Shown: positions 53,291 through 62,406 of the stretch, piece by piece
Position numbering within the stretch: the first letter of the stretch is position 1
Layout of the letters: the number at the start of each line of letters is the position of its first letter
DNA from: an uncultured Paracoccaceae bacterium
GTDB taxonomy: Bacteria; Pseudomonadota; Alphaproteobacteria; Rhodobacterales; Rhodobacteraceae
DNA: 64,000 nucleotides
NCBI GenBank assembly: GCA_958439195.1
Contig: OY288153.1
Location: 60,345-124,344, forward strand
Direction: 5' to 3'
Program-made: the position numbers and the translations under genes
Notes under the pieces: model-generated
Databases searched by the model: none
Seen by the model: only the letters and a program-made list of their open reading frames with translations
Told to the model about the DNA's origin: nothing

Positions 53291-53759
53291 GGCAGTTGTC
53301 CCTGTTGTGTGACGTGGGAAACAGACAGGGCAGACCTGTCGCTTCGGATGGTCCATGATCCCGCGACAGACCTTTGCAAACAAAGGCCGGGGGTCCGACA
53401 AGGGTAAGGAAATAGGTATTGGCCCCGATCAGACAAAGGTCTGATAAAGGCCAGTCCCAAGGGCCATGCGCCCGATGGGCGTGGCCAAGGCAGACGCATG
53501 AAAACCCTGCGATACTTGGCTAGTATACATCAAGATGCGATTGATTTTCAACCGCGTTGCGAATGCGTCTCAGATACCGCTTTTCGGCACTCCCGAAACT
53601 GTCAGGGCCGAAACAGCCCGCGCTAACCACCTGATTCCTTTCAGAGATTGCGACTTACTCGCATCCGCAGGCCAACGTGACGGCCCCACGACGCATCCGT
53701 CCCCGCCGCTTTGAAATGGCAATCGCGCGGGCATCGGGCAGCCCGTGCCAACCCCGATT
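53291..53759. other. Intergenic region upstream of the RTX peroxidase
   Basis: About 470 bp with a clear AT-rich core (53515-53555) inside GC-rich DNA. It contains the promoter listed below. No gene was recognised; the few open frames here are weak. Confidence 0.6.
53522..53551 (-). promoter_or_regulatory. Sigma-70-like promoter for the RTX peroxidase
   Basis: Read on the minus strand: TTGAAA, 18 bases, then TATACT. It lies about 230 bp upstream of the peroxidase start, leaving a long leader. A CTTG/CAAG inverted repeat overlaps the -10 region. Confidence 0.5.
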
Positions 53760-55040
53760 CTACACCCAGGGATCAACCGAAAGACCCATGCTCCTTGCAC
53801 GGTCCAGCCGGGGTGGGGGCGTTACAAAGGCCGCATAAGGCCGCGCCAGCCCCCCTTCCAGCAGCGCGATGAACCCCTGGACCGCCGCCTTCCGCCCCTC
53901 GGGCGAAAAGAAATCCCCCCGCACATGGATGGCCGCCGCCATCAATCGCACCAGCGCATCCACCCCTTGGGCATCGGGCCGCTCTGGCTGCTGCCAAAAA
54001 CTGTCAAGACTGCCCTGATGCGTCAGTCCCGCCATGTCATAGCTGGCAATGCCCGCACATTTCACGGCGCACCCCGCCCGCAACGCATGCAGCCCGACCG
54101 TGCTGTTGATCACCACGCAACCCGCCGCCCGCGCCAGCAGCGCGCCCAGATCGCCACCATCCAGAAACAGCACCCGGCCGCCGCTCCCCGCCGCCTCTGC
54201 CATCTGCCGCACCAACCGCGCCCAAGGCACCCGTCCATTGTCCATCGGATGCAACTTTACCACCAAAACCCCATCCCTCGGCCCATGCGCCGCGTGGGAC
54301 TGGATCACCTTTGCCAGAAAGTCCGTGGGATCAGCAAAGCCGGAATTCGCCCGGATCTGGTAATCCCCCGCCATCTGCAACGCGACCAGATGAAACGTCT
54401 GCCGCCCTGCCACCAACCGCGCAACCAACCGCCGCGCCGGGCCTGCCGCGCGCCACCCCGAAATGTGGCGCGGCAAATAAGACAGGTATTCCACAACCGG
54501 GTGATCGACACGATCCGCACGAAAGCCCGGAAACAACGGGGCCAGCAACGCATTGCCAAGATGATAGGCCATCTCCTGCACCGCTTCCTGCCAGAACGGA
54601 TGGGCGAACCGGCGGGTCAATTCGGGCGCAGGCAGATGCGCCGCCATCGCGCGCACCACATCCAGTTGGTCTGGAAAATGCGAAAACGCCGATTGCCCAC
54701 CTTCCTCGACCAAAATCCAGTCCGGCCGCAGATAGCCAAATTCGTGCGACACACAGACCACCCCCAACCGCCGCGCCGCACGCTGCGCCGCCACATGATA
54801 GGGATGGCGATCTGCAAAATAGATCAGATGGGTTGTCCGCTCGGCCCGCATCCGGGCCTCGATCCACCCTTCCCAATCGGCGCACTGCCCACGATAACTT
54901 TCACTCTCCGTGCCATGCCAGAACAGCCAATCGCCAAAGCACAGGTTCACCCGCCACACATCATGGCCACGCGCCGCCAAAGCTTGGCCCAGTTCCCGCG
55001 CAAAGGCCGATGGATGCCCTTGCAAAAACATAACGCGCAT
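53760..55040 (-). CDS. Capsular polysaccharide export/biosynthesis protein, KpsS-like
   Basis: A 426-aa protein. MRVMFLQGHPSAFARELGQALAARGHDVWRVNLC is the typical KpsS/LipB start, and HLIYFADRHPYHVAAQRAARRLG, VVCVSHEFGYLRPDWILVEEGG and VVINSTVGLHALRAGCAVKC match the family. Known members add the lipid-linked Kdo primer for capsule. GGGGACGCGG precedes the ATG; an ATG seven codons earlier is also open. It is divergent from the methyltransferase and suggests a surface glycan locus. Confidence 0.85.
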   Translation of the reverse strand: MRVMFLQGHPSAFARELGQALAARGHDVWRVNLCFGDWLFWHGTESESYRGQCADWEGWIEARMRAERTTHLIYFADRHPYHVAAQRAARRLGVVCVSHEFGYLRPDWILVEEGGQSAFSHFPDQLDVVRAMAAHLPAPELTRRFAHPFWQEAVQEMAYHLGNALLAPLFPGFRADRVDHPVVEYLSYLPRHISGWRAAGPARRLVARLVAGRQTFHLVALQMAGDYQIRANSGFADPTDFLAKVIQSHAAHGPRDGVLVVKLHPMDNGRVPWARLVRQMAEAAGSGGRVLFLDGGDLGALLARAAGCVVINSTVGLHALRAGCAVKCAGIASYDMAGLTHQGSLDSFWQQPERPDAQGVDALVRLMAAAIHVRGDFFSPEGRKAAVQGFIALLEGGLARPYAAFVTPPPRLDRARSMGLSVDPWV

Positions 55041-55132
55041 GGCCGCGTCCCCATGCGTCATTGCATCCGGCCCAAGGCTGTGGTTTCCCGTGGTGTAGCC
55101 TGTGCCTTACCCGTTTCCGAAAGTGTTCCCCG

Positions 55133-55966
55133 ATGCCCGATCTTGTCCGCATCCGGCAATCCACCGCACCCGCCCCGATCCAGCTTGCCCTGCATCTGTT
55201 CGATCTTGCGGCCTATGAGGTGCTTTATCGTTTCTCGGCGGTGCGCCGAAAGCGGTTCTTCAACGGTGGCTACCTGCCCTTGGCCCATGATTTGCGACAC
55301 CCGCCCGATCTCGCCGGGGAAGAGCCCGCCGCCATGATGTATCATCTGCTCCTTTGCAGCATGGTGGCCACCCTCGCGCCCGACCCGGACAGCATCCTTG
55401 ATATCGGCTGCGGTCAGGGGGGCGGCCTGCTCTATGCCCATGCCGTCTATCCCAAGGCGCGCCTGTTCGGCACGGATCGCAACCGCACCGTCACCCGCAT
55501 GGCGCGCCGTGCGTTGGCGGGAAGCGGCATGGCGACCTTCACCAAAGGCCAGAACGAGTCCATCGCCTTTCCCACAGCCACCGCCGAATTCGTGATCAGC
55601 GTCGGCGCCCCCACTTACTTTGGCCTTGGCCGCTTTGTGGCCGAAGCTGCGCGCGTGTGCAAAACGGGGGGCATCATCGCCTTTTCCGGCGGCTATCGCC
55701 AAGGCGATCATGCCATGATCGAGGCCGAACTGCGCGCCGCCGCACAAGTTAACACCTTGATATTTCATAGCTATGCCAACATAACCCCCAACACCTTTGC
55801 CGCCTTGCAGGCCGACATTCCCCACCGGGCGGCCGAACTCGCGCGGGTGCCGTGGCCTTTTCGGGCCTATGGCTGGAAATGGGCCGATATGCCCGGCAGC
55901 GCAGAGTATGAGGAATACGCCACCGGTCGCCGCGCCGATTTCGCCTGTATCTTGCGCAAACCCTGA
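55133..55966 (+). CDS. Class I SAM-dependent methyltransferase
   Basis: A 277-aa protein with motif I SILDIGCGQGGGLLYAHAVYP, motif II acidic residue in LFGTDRNRT, and a late ISVGAPTYFGLGRFVAEAARVCKTGG. The fold binds S-adenosylmethionine; the substrate may be a sugar or polyketide, given neighbours. The ATG at 55133 gives MPDLVRIRQS; an upstream in-frame start overlaps the divergent gene's promoter. It converges with the glycosyltransferase gene ten bases away. Confidence 0.88.
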   Translation: MPDLVRIRQSTAPAPIQLALHLFDLAAYEVLYRFSAVRRKRFFNGGYLPLAHDLRHPPDLAGEEPAAMMYHLLLCSMVATLAPDPDSILDIGCGQGGGLLYAHAVYPKARLFGTDRNRTVTRMARRALAGSGMATFTKGQNESIAFPTATAEFVISVGAPTYFGLGRFVAEAARVCKTGGIIAFSGGYRQGDHAMIEAELRAAAQVNTLIFHSYANITPNTFAALQADIPHRAAELARVPWPFRAYGWKWADMPGSAEYEEYATGRRADFACILRKP

Positions 55967-55975
55967 TCGCATCCC

Positions 55976-57796
55976 TTAATCCTGCGCCTGGGCGAATTCG
56001 CGTTCCCAGCGCGCCCTTGCGCGCAGATCCTGCAATTGCGAACGCCAGGTCTGCGCCGCGCGATCCCGCGTCACCCCGTGGCGCAGTGCCAACCACAAGG
56101 CCCGGCCCAGCAACCGCAGAAACAGCCCCTTGCGCGGCGCCATCACCAGACAGCGCCGCCCGTTCGGCTCCAAAGCCAGCAAATAGCTCTCTCCCTGAAT
56201 GGCACGCGGATCGGGCGCCCCGATCTGCAACAACCCGACCTGTCGCCGCACAGGGCGCACAAGAATACGCGCGGCAATCCACAGCACCGTCCAGGGCGTG
56301 ATCTGGGCCGAGGTCCGGATGTCGAACGGCTTTGGCTGATGCAAGGCATCCCCGTTCACGTCCTGCCGCCGCTCCGGCACGGGCAAGTGGCCCATCTTCA
56401 CCGTCAGGCGGCGATGACGATCCGCACCGTTGGGGGCAAGCGCCGCACTAGGCCCATCCAGAAAATCCGCCACCGCCATTAAACTGGCCGCTGCCGAACG
56501 ATAGCGATGCACTAACAGGTGGTGCAGCGCCCATCCCAACACATGCAAGACGCCGGGTTGCGGGGCCAGGTCCGGGTAGGTGGCCGCCGTGATCAACCCG
56601 TTTCGCATATCGTAATACTGAACCAGCCCGGCGTGTTTATACCGCACCGAGGCATGCCAGACGCCAAGCCCCGGCAAAGGCACCGTCGCCACGCCCGACG
56701 CGCGCAACCGCAGACCGTATTCAATATCATCCCCGCGCAGAAAGATTGGCGTCGGCAGGCCACAGGTTCTTATGGCCCGCATCGGGATCATGCTGAACCA
56801 CCAGCCGTTGTAATGCACATCCGGGCTTTGATCCCAGAACTGCAACGCGCCGGGGGCGGCCAGGTCCAGGTTGCTGCCTTCCATGCGCGGCAGCCAATTG
56901 GTCCCCAACCGCCCCCAAGCCTCTTGCAGGCGGGTTGGACGTTCCAGTTCGATGGCCTGCCCACCCACCGCCACATCCGCCAACGCATGGGCCGCAAAGG
57001 TGGCCGCGCGCAGCACGATGCGCGGGTCCAGGACAATATCATCATCCATCAACAAAAGATGCGTTGCGCGGTCCTTGGCATCCATCGCCTCGATCATGGC
57101 GCGGGCAAAACCGCCACATCCGCCAAGGTTGGGTTGATCCACCACCTGAAACAACGGGCGCTGCATCAATTCACGCAGATCGTCATCCCGAAAGGCCGCC
57201 CCGTGGTTCACGATATGCACCCGCCGCAAGGCCGGCATCTGTCCGCTCAGATCCGCCAGCGCCTGCGCGGTTTTCCTGAACAACGCCTCACGCTCATGCG
57301 TCACAATCCCGACGGCAAGACGGATCGGTCGCCACGGCGGGCGGTCCGTGACAAAGGACAGGTCGCCGATCACCGCGTCACCCAGCGCCTCGACATGCAG
57401 GCTCAGGCGCAGCACGTCGCGCCCGTCCGCCTGCTGCCAGACCCAACGCAAGCTGGACTTGTCGGTCCCACGGTGGTTCCACGCGGCAAGGATGCGCTGC
57501 CCGCCCCCCGCCAGATGCCCGACAACCCGCAGGCGCAGCGCACCCTCTGCCGCGCATCGCACCCCCACACGGGCAATCCCCGCCCGCTTGCGCCAGAAAT
57601 CCAGGAAGAAGGCGTTGAAAAAAGTGTCCCCTTCCAGACGCGCGGTCATGCCAAGTTGCAATCGCCCGCCATCATCCTGTTCAAACCCGCTTCCCGCGCC
57701 CAGATACAATGCCCCCGGCATCCCCGGCATAGGGGCAAGAAACCGTTGCAAATAGTAAATTGCCGTCTTGCGCGGCCTGCGTTCAGATCGGCGCAT
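55976..57796 (-). CDS. Glycosyltransferase family 2, galactofuranosyltransferase (GlfT2)-like
   Basis: A 606-aa protein. Residues 1-160 are a beta-rich N-terminal domain; the GT-A catalytic domain begins at VGIVTHEREALFRKTAQAL. It shows QPNLGGCGGFARAMIEA, the metal-binding HLLLMDDDIVLDPR, and the acceptor-side FLRGDDIEYGLRLRA and WHASVRYKHAG. This is the GlfT2 layout, which polymerises galactofuranose using UDP-Galf. The first ATG is at 57796 (an in-frame TTG is two codons earlier). It follows the oxoamine synthase gene by about 70 bp. Confidence 0.85.
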   Translation of the reverse strand: MRRSERRPRKTAIYYLQRFLAPMPGMPGALYLGAGSGFEQDDGGRLQLGMTARLEGDTFFNAFFLDFWRKRAGIARVGVRCAAEGALRLRVVGHLAGGGQRILAAWNHRGTDKSSLRWVWQQADGRDVLRLSLHVEALGDAVIGDLSFVTDRPPWRPIRLAVGIVTHEREALFRKTAQALADLSGQMPALRRVHIVNHGAAFRDDDLRELMQRPLFQVVDQPNLGGCGGFARAMIEAMDAKDRATHLLLMDDDIVLDPRIVLRAATFAAHALADVAVGGQAIELERPTRLQEAWGRLGTNWLPRMEGSNLDLAAPGALQFWDQSPDVHYNGWWFSMIPMRAIRTCGLPTPIFLRGDDIEYGLRLRASGVATVPLPGLGVWHASVRYKHAGLVQYYDMRNGLITAATYPDLAPQPGVLHVLGWALHHLLVHRYRSAAASLMAVADFLDGPSAALAPNGADRHRRLTVKMGHLPVPERRQDVNGDALHQPKPFDIRTSAQITPWTVLWIAARILVRPVRRQVGLLQIGAPDPRAIQGESYLLALEPNGRRCLVMAPRKGLFLRLLGRALWLALRHGVTRDRAAQTWRSQLQDLRARARWEREFAQAQD

Positions 57797-57868
57797 CGGC
57801 AAAGGCCGCGTTCAACCTGACCCTCGGACCTTGCCCGCACGGCCCGGCCCCTGGCACCAAACCGCCCA

Positions 57869-59275
57869 TCACAGCCCCAACAACGCAGGTGGGATGGCGG
57901 TGCCGAACCCACTTTGCCGCAAATCTCTCAATATCTCTGCTGTCAGGGCAACTGTCACCCGGATGTCCTCGGCGCTGTGCAGCGCGCTCAGGAAGAACCG
58001 CAGCCGGGCCGCACGCATGGGCACCGCCGGGAACATGACCGGCATCACATTCACCCCGCGGTCCAGTAACTGTTCCGACAATTTCGCCGCCACCAGCGTG
58101 TCACCCACCATCACGGGAACCACGCCGAACGGCCCCGACGTGCCAGTATCCAGGCCCGCCGCCCGCGCCTCGGCCAAAAACAGCGCGGCGTTGTCCTGCA
58201 AACGCGCCGCCCGTTCAGGTTCCCGCCCCAGCACCTGCAATGCCATAAGCGCCGCCGCCGCAAGCGCAGGGGCAAGCGCCACCGAATAGACAAAGCCAGA
58301 CGCGTGGCCGCGCAAAAGATCAATCAATGCGCTGCTGCCGGCAATATATCCCCCCGTCGCCGCCAAGGTCTTTGACAGCGTTCCCATCCAGACATCAACT
58401 TCGCCCCGGTCGATCCCTTCAACCGCAAAGCTGCCTACACCGCCGGCCCCGACACAGCCCAGCGCATGTGCCTCATCGACCATCAGCCAACAGCCGAACC
58501 GCCGTTTCAATCCAATCAGCGCGGCCAGTGGAGGCACATCTCCATCCATCGAAAACAGACCCTCGGTCGCGATCAGCGCGTGGCGATACCGTCCCCGGTT
58601 TTCGATCAGCAACGCCTCCAGCGCGGCCATGTCATTATGCGCAAAGGCCCGACGCGCCGCACCCGACAGTTTCATGCCAACCTGAATGGAATTGTGGCAC
58701 AGCGCGTCATAAAGGATCAGGTCACCTTCCCCCATCAGATGCCCGATGGTCGACACATTGGTGGAATGCCCGCTGACGAATGTCAGGGCCGCCGCTGCCC
58801 CGTAGTGCTGCGCCAGTGCCGTCTCCAGCGCCTCATGGATCGGGCGGCACCCCGCCACCAGACGGCTTCCCGATGGCGACGTGCCATAGGCATCGATTGC
58901 CGCCTTCGCCGCCTCGGCCACGCGCGGATCGGCATTCAGCCCGCAATAATCGTAAGACGCAAAGTTCATCACTTCACGGCCCGCAATCTGGCTTCGGGCG
59001 GCGGCAAGTCCATCATGCACCCGAAAGAACGGGTTCTGCACCCCGATCATTGCTGCGGCGCGCTGCATCCGCTCCATGTCCTGATAGTCTGGCAAGCGGT
59101 CAAACGGCACCGCCATCGGCACATCCTGCAAGGCCATGCGCGGTGGCCGCCGCAGGGCCGCCGCCCGTGCGCCCGCAATGGCACCCGCACGGCCATCCGC
59201 CACCGAATGATCCCCTGGCTGATCCCCCGGCTGATCCCCCGGCTGATCCCCCGGCTGATCCCCCGGCCCCATCAT
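57869..59275 (-). CDS. Alpha-oxoamine synthase (BioF/KBL/SPT-type PLP enzyme)
   Basis: A 468-aa PLP enzyme that condenses an amino acid with an acyl thioester, losing CO2. PLP Lys302 is in GTLSKTLAATGGY; Asp267 and His270 are in VDEAHALGCVG; NFASYDYCGLNADPRV and GTSPSGSRLVAG are family-typical. The ATG overlaps the PKS stop as ATGA. The first 25 residues are (PGDQ)n repeats from a 12-bp DNA repeat; a shorter start near residue 47 is possible. Next to a PKS with a C-terminal ACP and no thioesterase, it probably releases the chain as an alpha-aminoketone. That role is inferred. Confidence 0.9.
   Translation of the reverse strand: MMGPGDQPGDQPGDQPGDQPGDHSVADGRAGAIAGARAAALRRPPRMALQDVPMAVPFDRLPDYQDMERMQRAAAMIGVQNPFFRVHDGLAAARSQIAGREVMNFASYDYCGLNADPRVAEAAKAAIDAYGTSPSGSRLVAGCRPIHEALETALAQHYGAAAALTFVSGHSTNVSTIGHLMGEGDLILYDALCHNSIQVGMKLSGAARRAFAHNDMAALEALLIENRGRYRHALIATEGLFSMDGDVPPLAALIGLKRRFGCWLMVDEAHALGCVGAGGVGSFAVEGIDRGEVDVWMGTLSKTLAATGGYIAGSSALIDLLRGHASGFVYSVALAPALAAAALMALQVLGREPERAARLQDNAALFLAEARAAGLDTGTSGPFGVVPVMVGDTLVAAKLSEQLLDRGVNVMPVMFPAVPMRAARLRFFLSALHSAEDIRVTVALTAEILRDLRQSGFGTAIPPALLGL
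59209..59268. repeat. 12-bp tandem repeat (GATCCCCCGGCT x5) at the oxoamine synthase start
   Basis: Five units, the middle ones identical, from 59209 to 59268. They encode Pro-Gly-Asp-Gln repeats on the minus strand just after the start codon. Copy change keeps the frame. Confidence 0.9.
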
Positions 59276-61539
59276 TCCGCCGCCTCTGCCGAAACGGAAT
59301 GATGCCCCTGCGCCGCGCTCATGTGCTGCATCGCAAGCCGCACATCATCGGCATCCGCACCTTCCGCCACCGCGTCTGGCGCGCTTCCGCCATGCAGATG
59401 CCGCACGATCCTTGCCGCAATCTCCTGAATGCTTAGCGCGTCCGACACCATCGTCACCGGGATGTCATCCCCCAGAGACTCTTGCAGCGTCAACCCAAGT
59501 TCTACCCCCATAAGCGAGTCGATCCCCAGATCGGCCACAGGGCGCGCGGGCGAAATCGACTTTTCGGGAACCTGCAAGATATGGGCAATCCGCCCCACCA
59601 ACCACCCGGTCAACCGCCCTTCGGCCCTGTCCTGCGTCATACCGATTAGCGCGGCCCGCAAATCTTCTTCGCCATTGTCGCCCTCGGCCCGCTTTCCCAG
59701 CACCTTCAGCAGGCCAAAACCCGGCTCTGACAGGGTGCGCAACGTCACTGACACAGCGTTCCACCCCATCGGCGACACATGCACCACAGGGTCCGTGCCC
59801 GCCCCCAGGGTCAGCAACCGATCCAGCACCCGCGCCACCTGCACGCCGGTGAATTCCGTCCCGCCCGACATGCGCCGCACCAGCGCGGCGGTTTCACGAT
59901 CCCGCGTCAGATAACCGACATCGGCAATCGCGCCCCATCCCACGGCCAGCGCCGGCAGGCCCGCCGCCCTGCGTTGCCGCGCAATCCCCTCAAGATAGCC
60001 ATTCGCTGCCACATAGGCCGATTGGCCATGGTTGCCGATCAGCGTCGCCATCGACGAAAACAGCACGAAATAGTCCAGCCCGTCCCCGCGCGTCAGCCGG
60101 TCAAGATGCGCGCCCCCCGCAATCTTGGCCGGCAGCACCCGCGCCAGAACATCGCCGGTCAGCGCGGCCAATGGCATATCTTCCAACACCATTGCCGAAT
60201 GGGTCACACCCGCCAACGGGCGCAACGCATCCAACGCTGATGCCAGCGCCGCTTCGTCCGCCACATCACAGACCACCGCCCGCACATCCACGCCCTTGGC
60301 CCGCCAGCGCACCATCGCCGCAGCCGCCTCGGGCGAAGGCTCCGCCCGCCGCCCCATCAACGCCAGCCGTCTTGCACCCGTCTCAACCAACCACTCGCCG
60401 ATCTCCAGCCCAAGGCCGCCAAGACCGCCGACAATCACATGCGTCCGGTCCGGCGCGGCGCGGAACTGCCCTGTCGACACCTCCTCCACTCGCACCGTAT
60501 CGGGCTTAGGCGGGCCAATCAGAACCTTGCCGATATGGCCAGATTTCTGCATCAAACGAAACGCCGCCACCGCCTCATCCGGCCCAAAGGCGCGGTAGGG
60601 CAAGGGCCGCAAGGCACCCGTCGCAAACGCCGCCCTCACCTCGGCAAACACCCGCGCCGCAAGATCGGGGCGCGCTGCCATCACCTGATCCACGTCAATC
60701 CCGTGATAGCTGATGTTTTCCTTCAGCGGGCGGATACCCATCGCGGTATTGCCATAGAAATCCTGCTTGCCCAGTTCCAAAAACCGCCCAAAGGGCGCAA
60801 GGCAGGCAAGGCTGCGTTCCATCCCCGCCCCGGCCAGCGCGTTGATGACGGCATCTACACCGCGCCCGCCCGTGATCGCCGCCACCTCATCGGCAAACTG
60901 CAATGACCGGCTGTCCAAAACATGCGCCACCCCATCCGCACGCAACAGCGACCGCTTCACCCCGGACCCCGCTGTCGCAATAACCCGCACGCCTAGATGG
61001 CGCGCAATCTGGATCGCCGCCAATCCCACGCCCCCGGCCCCGCCATGGATCAGCACCCATTCCCCGGCGCGCAGATTGCCCAGCGTCACCATCGCATACC
61101 ATGCCGTAAAGAACGCCACCGGCATGGTCGCCGCCGCTTCCGGCGTAACACCCTCCGGCACCCGTGCCGCCAGATCCTCCCGCACCACCACATGTGACGC
61201 AAAGGATGCCGGACCAAAGGTCATCACCGCATCCCCCGGTGAAAGCGCGGTCACCCCCGGTCCGCAGCGCGTGATCCGTCCGGCGCATTCGATGCCGATG
61301 GTCGGCCCGGCAAAACCCCGCTCCAGCGCCTCTTCCGGCAACAGGCCCATTGTCCACATGACATCGCGGTAATTCAGCCCGGCCGCCTCGACCGCAATTT
61401 CCACCTCGCCCGGACCGGGTGGCAGGCGCGGCTCCAACGCCCAGCGCAGATCATCCAGCCCCCCGGTGGCAGGCGCGCGCAGCACCGCGCGCTGGCTGCC
61501 CGCCGCCGCCGCGCCCGGCACCTGCGCAACACCCTGCAT
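59272..61539 (-). pseudogene. Type I polyketide synthase, 3' part (ER-KR-ACP), truncated by an IS
   Basis: 755 residues remain. The enoylreductase (about 20-345) has GLNYRDVM and HGGAGGVGLAAIQIARHLG. The ketoreductase (about 365-580) has GGLGGLGLEIGEWLVETGARR and QSAYVAANGYLEG. The ACP ends the protein, phosphopantetheine Ser675 in DLGIDSLMGVEL. No ketosynthase, acyltransferase or dehydratase is seen. The frame's only upstream ATG lies two bases from the IS21 end, so the 5' part was cut off by the insertion. The rest may lie beyond the element. Such ER-KR-ACP ends belong to highly reducing iterative PKSs. Confidence 0.9.
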
Positions 61540-61545
61540 TGTTGA

Positions 61546-61589
61546 TTTCCACTGAGAACTGACCCGGGTTTTCCATCGAGATTTGACCC
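61546..61589. repeat. IS21 left-end repeated transposase boxes
   Basis: TTTCCACTGAGAACTGACCC (61546-61565) and TTTCCATCGAGATTTGACCC (61570-61589) are two related direct copies, four bases apart. Confidence 0.85.
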
Positions 61590-61635
61590 ACCTTTGATTA
61601 TGGATTTCGTGTCAGTCGTGGGTCAAGGACGGGTT

Positions 61636-62406
61636 TCACTCCTTCTTTTTTCGGGTTGTTGCGGCTGAACTGGCCTTGAAGCGGAAGCTGTCGTTTCCGG
61701 TCTCCAAGATGTGGCAGCGGTGGGTGAGGCGGTCGAGCAAGGCCGTGGTCATCTTGGCGTCGCCAAAAACCGTTGCCCATTCGCTGAAGCTGAGGTTGGT
61801 GGTGATGACGACGCTGGTTCGCTCGTAAAGCTTGCTCAGCAAGTGGAACGGCAGCGCCCCGCCTGAGGCGCTGAACGGCAGGTATCCAAGCTCGTCGAGG
61901 ATGACGAGGTCGAGCTTGGTCAGGCCTTCTGCAATCTGTCCGGCCTTGCCCTTGGCCTTTTCCTGTTCGAGGGCATTGACCAATTCGATGGTGGAGAAGA
62001 AGCGGACCTTGCGGCGATGATGCTCGATGGCCTGGATGCCGAGGGCCGTCGCGACATGGGTCTTGCCGGTTCCCGGCCCCCCGATCAGCACGACATTCTG
62101 GGCGCCGTCCATGAACTCACTGCGATGGAGGGTCCGGACGGTAGCCTCGTTGATCTCACTGGCGGCGAAGTCAAAGCCCGCGAGGTCCTTGTAGGCCGGG
62201 AAGCGCGCTGCCTTCATGTGGTAGGCGATCGAGCGCACTTCGCGTTCGGCCAATTCTGCCTTCAGAAGTTGCGACAGGATCGGGATGGCGGCTTCAAAAG
62301 CCGGAGCCCCTTGCTCGATGAGATCCTCGACGGCTTGAGCCATGCCATACATCTTCAGGCTGCGGAGCATGATGACGATGGCCGCGGCGGCGGGGTCATG
62401 ACGCAT
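61636..62406 (-). CDS. istB: IS21-family ATP-binding helper protein IstB
   Basis: A 256-aa AAA+ protein that assists transposition. Walker A is GGPGTGKTH, Walker B is DLVILDELGYLPF, and SVVITTNLSFSEW is a sensor region. The ATG overlaps the end of istA by 11 bp, as in other IS21 elements. The frame looks intact. Confidence 0.95.
   Translation of the reverse strand: MRHDPAAAAIVIMLRSLKMYGMAQAVEDLIEQGAPAFEAAIPILSQLLKAELAEREVRSIAYHMKAARFPAYKDLAGFDFAASEINEATVRTLHRSEFMDGAQNVVLIGGPGTGKTHVATALGIQAIEHHRRKVRFFSTIELVNALEQEKAKGKAGQIAEGLTKLDLVILDELGYLPFSASGGALPFHLLSKLYERTSVVITTNLSFSEWATVFGDAKMTTALLDRLTHRCHILETGNDSFRFKASSAATTRKKKE

Noticed and set aside
59272..61539. Complete stand-alone enoylreductase-ketoreductase-ACP gene
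   Set aside because: The start codon is two bases from the IS21 end and the N-terminus begins mid-linker, so truncation by insertion explains it better.
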